From NCBI GenBank assembly GCA_021839785.1, contig JAKCAB010000428.1, positions 1 to 6,585 on the forward strand: a DNA stretch of 6,585 nucleotides. The letters run 5' to 3'. The stretch comes from a bacterium. Lineage in GTDB: Bacteria > Verrucomicrobiota > Verrucomicrobiae > Limisphaerales > J093. The position numbers and the translations under genes were made by a program. This document shows positions 6,054 through 6,585 of the stretch, piece by piece (position 1 is the first letter of the stretch; every line of letters begins with the position of its first letter). Under the pieces are notes generated by a model. The model ran no database searches. It saw nothing but the letters and a program-made list of their open reading frames with translations, and was not told the DNA's origin.

Positions 6054-6083
6054 AGGTAAGCAGGAAACCGCCGCGCGCTGCAA
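6054..6083 (-). promoter_or_regulatory. Candidate promoter for ubiA
   Basis: On the minus strand TTGCAG (6083-6078) and TTACCT (6059-6054, preceded by TGC as an extended -10) are 18 bp apart. The -10 element lies 10 bases before ATG 6043, so the leader would be only a few bases long, in line with the missing SD. Match quality is moderate. Confidence 0.35.
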
Positions 6084-6121
6084 CTGGCGAAGCGACGGCA
6101 GCCTGCGCGCGGTCAATCCTG

Positions 6122-6150
6122 TTGTCAGCCGGCGACCGCGGGACTACAAC
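6122..6150 (+). promoter_or_regulatory. Candidate sigma70-like promoter for the DUF1080 gene
   Basis: TTGTCA (6122-6127, 5 of 6 to TTGACA) and TACAAC (6145-6150, 4 of 6 to TATAAT) are separated by the ideal 17 bp. The -10 element ends 23 bases before ATG 6174, which implies a leader of about 16 bases. No purine-rich SD lies in that leader. Confidence 0.5.
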
Positions 6151-6173
6151 CAACGCCGCACATCACCGCGCTT

Positions 6174-6585
6174 ATGACAAACTCGATTCGCTCCTGGATG
6201 ACCGCGCTGGGCATCGTTCTCGGCGCCGCCACGGTTTTCGCTCAAACCCCGGCCGCCGCCGGCAAGCCGGTGCCGTTGGAGCCGGACGCCCACGGCTGGT
6301 ATGCCTGTTTCGACGGCCAGACGCTCAGCGGTTGGACCGCTCTCGATCCGAGCGATTGGCACGTCAAGGACGGCGCGGTGACCGCTTCGGGACCGACCAG
6401 CCACCTGTTCAGCCCGAACACGTATCGGAACCTCGAATTCAAGGCCACCATCCGCCTCAACCACAGCGGCAACAGTGGCATGTACGTGCGCGCCGCCTAC
6501 GGCAAAGGCTTTCCGCGGGGCTACGAAGCCCAGGTCGAAAACACCAGCCCGGACCGCCAGCGCACGGGCAGCCTCTACGGCTTCA
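6174..6585 (+). CDS. Secreted DUF1080 (3-keto-disaccharide hydrolase-type) protein, 3' end missing
   Basis: The first 137 residues of an exported protein that continues beyond the window. A signal peptide covers about residues 1-23: a short charged start, hydrophobic core ALGIVLGAATVF and a likely cut after VFA, before Gln24. The mature part opens with WYACFDGQTLSGWT (42-55), the usual 'LFDGKTLDGW' entry of DUF1080 (PF06439). Then come DWHVKDGAVTASG (61-73), NLEFKATIRLNHSGNSGMYVR (within 86-106) and GYEAQVENT (116-124), the typical jelly-roll strands with the NSG(M/I)Y.R and G.E.QV(E/D) motifs. Family members are named 3-keto-disaccharide hydrolases and are abundant in Verrucomicrobiota, Planctomycetes and Bacteroidota, where they act on glycans outside the cytoplasm. 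ATG 6174 is chosen for the signal peptide; a second Met at residue 9 is less suitable. It diverges from ubiA. Confidence 0.9.
   Translation, partial: MTNSIRSWMTALGIVLGAATVFAQTPAAAGKPVPLEPDAHGWYACFDGQTLSGWTALDPSDWHVKDGAVTASGPTSHLFSPNTYRNLEFKATIRLNHSGNSGMYVRAAYGKGFPRGYEAQVENTSPDRQRTGSLYGF

Noticed and set aside
5022..6116. A 364-codon minus-strand open frame over ubiA
   Set aside because: It is out of frame with the clear UbiA-like protein on the same strand and has Arg/Pro/Ala-rich composition without membrane segments.
1..6585. Defence system, CRISPR array, transposase, tRNA or rRNA
   Set aside because: No repeat-spacer pattern, transposase-like frame or tRNA/rRNA-like segment was seen; the genes are metabolic, transport or envelope types.

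Overview
The window is GC-rich, gene-dense DNA, most likely from a Verrucomicrobiota bacterium of the Limisphaerales/Pedosphaera type. This is inferred from the gene content: a secreted DUF1080 protein, a 'SNLPTLWSN' UbiA-like membrane protein, ThiH and a tandem CNNM/CBS pair, with start codons that mostly lack Shine-Dalgarno (SD) sites. No marker gene is present to prove it.

Layout. 1-53: tail of a CBS-domain protein whose stop overlaps the start of the next gene. 50-1396 (+): complete CNNM/HlyC-CorC-type membrane protein with DUF21, two CBS domains and a CorC_HlyC domain. 1344-2258 (-): polytopic membrane protein resembling the DUF422/CruF 'carotenoid biosynthesis' family, tail-to-tail with the CNNM gene and overlapping it by 53 bp. 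2259-2488: divergent intergenic region with a palindromic repeat-like element and two start-proximal promoters. 2489-3688 (+): thiH. 3727-3936 (+): thiS. 3950-5050 (-): alanine dehydrogenase, converging on thiS with only 13 bp between them. 5051-5170: gap with a long imperfect hairpin. 5171-6043 (-): UbiA-superfamily protein. 6044-6173: divergent promoter region. 6174-6585 (+): N-terminal part of a secreted DUF1080 protein that runs off the window.

How the genes work together. thiH and thiS form a short thiamin-thiazole unit: ThiH makes dehydroglycine from tyrosine and ThiS carries the sulfur. ThiG and ThiF are not here and must be encoded elsewhere. The two CNNM-type genes look translationally coupled and probably act in ion (Mg2+/Co2+) homeostasis or envelope function. 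ubiA and ald share a strand but are separated by 120 bp and a hairpin, so co-transcription is uncertain. The DUF422-like and UbiA-like proteins could both act on isoprenoid or lipid substrates, but they are about 3 kb apart and no carotenoid or quinone gene lies beside them.

Most of the window is ordinary metabolism. I found no defence system, CRISPR array, mobile element with a transposase, or RNA gene. The points worth a second look are the palindromic element, the SD-less start-proximal promoters, the UbiA homologue with a degenerate second aspartate motif, the divergent DUF422-like protein, and the hairpin between ubiA and ald.
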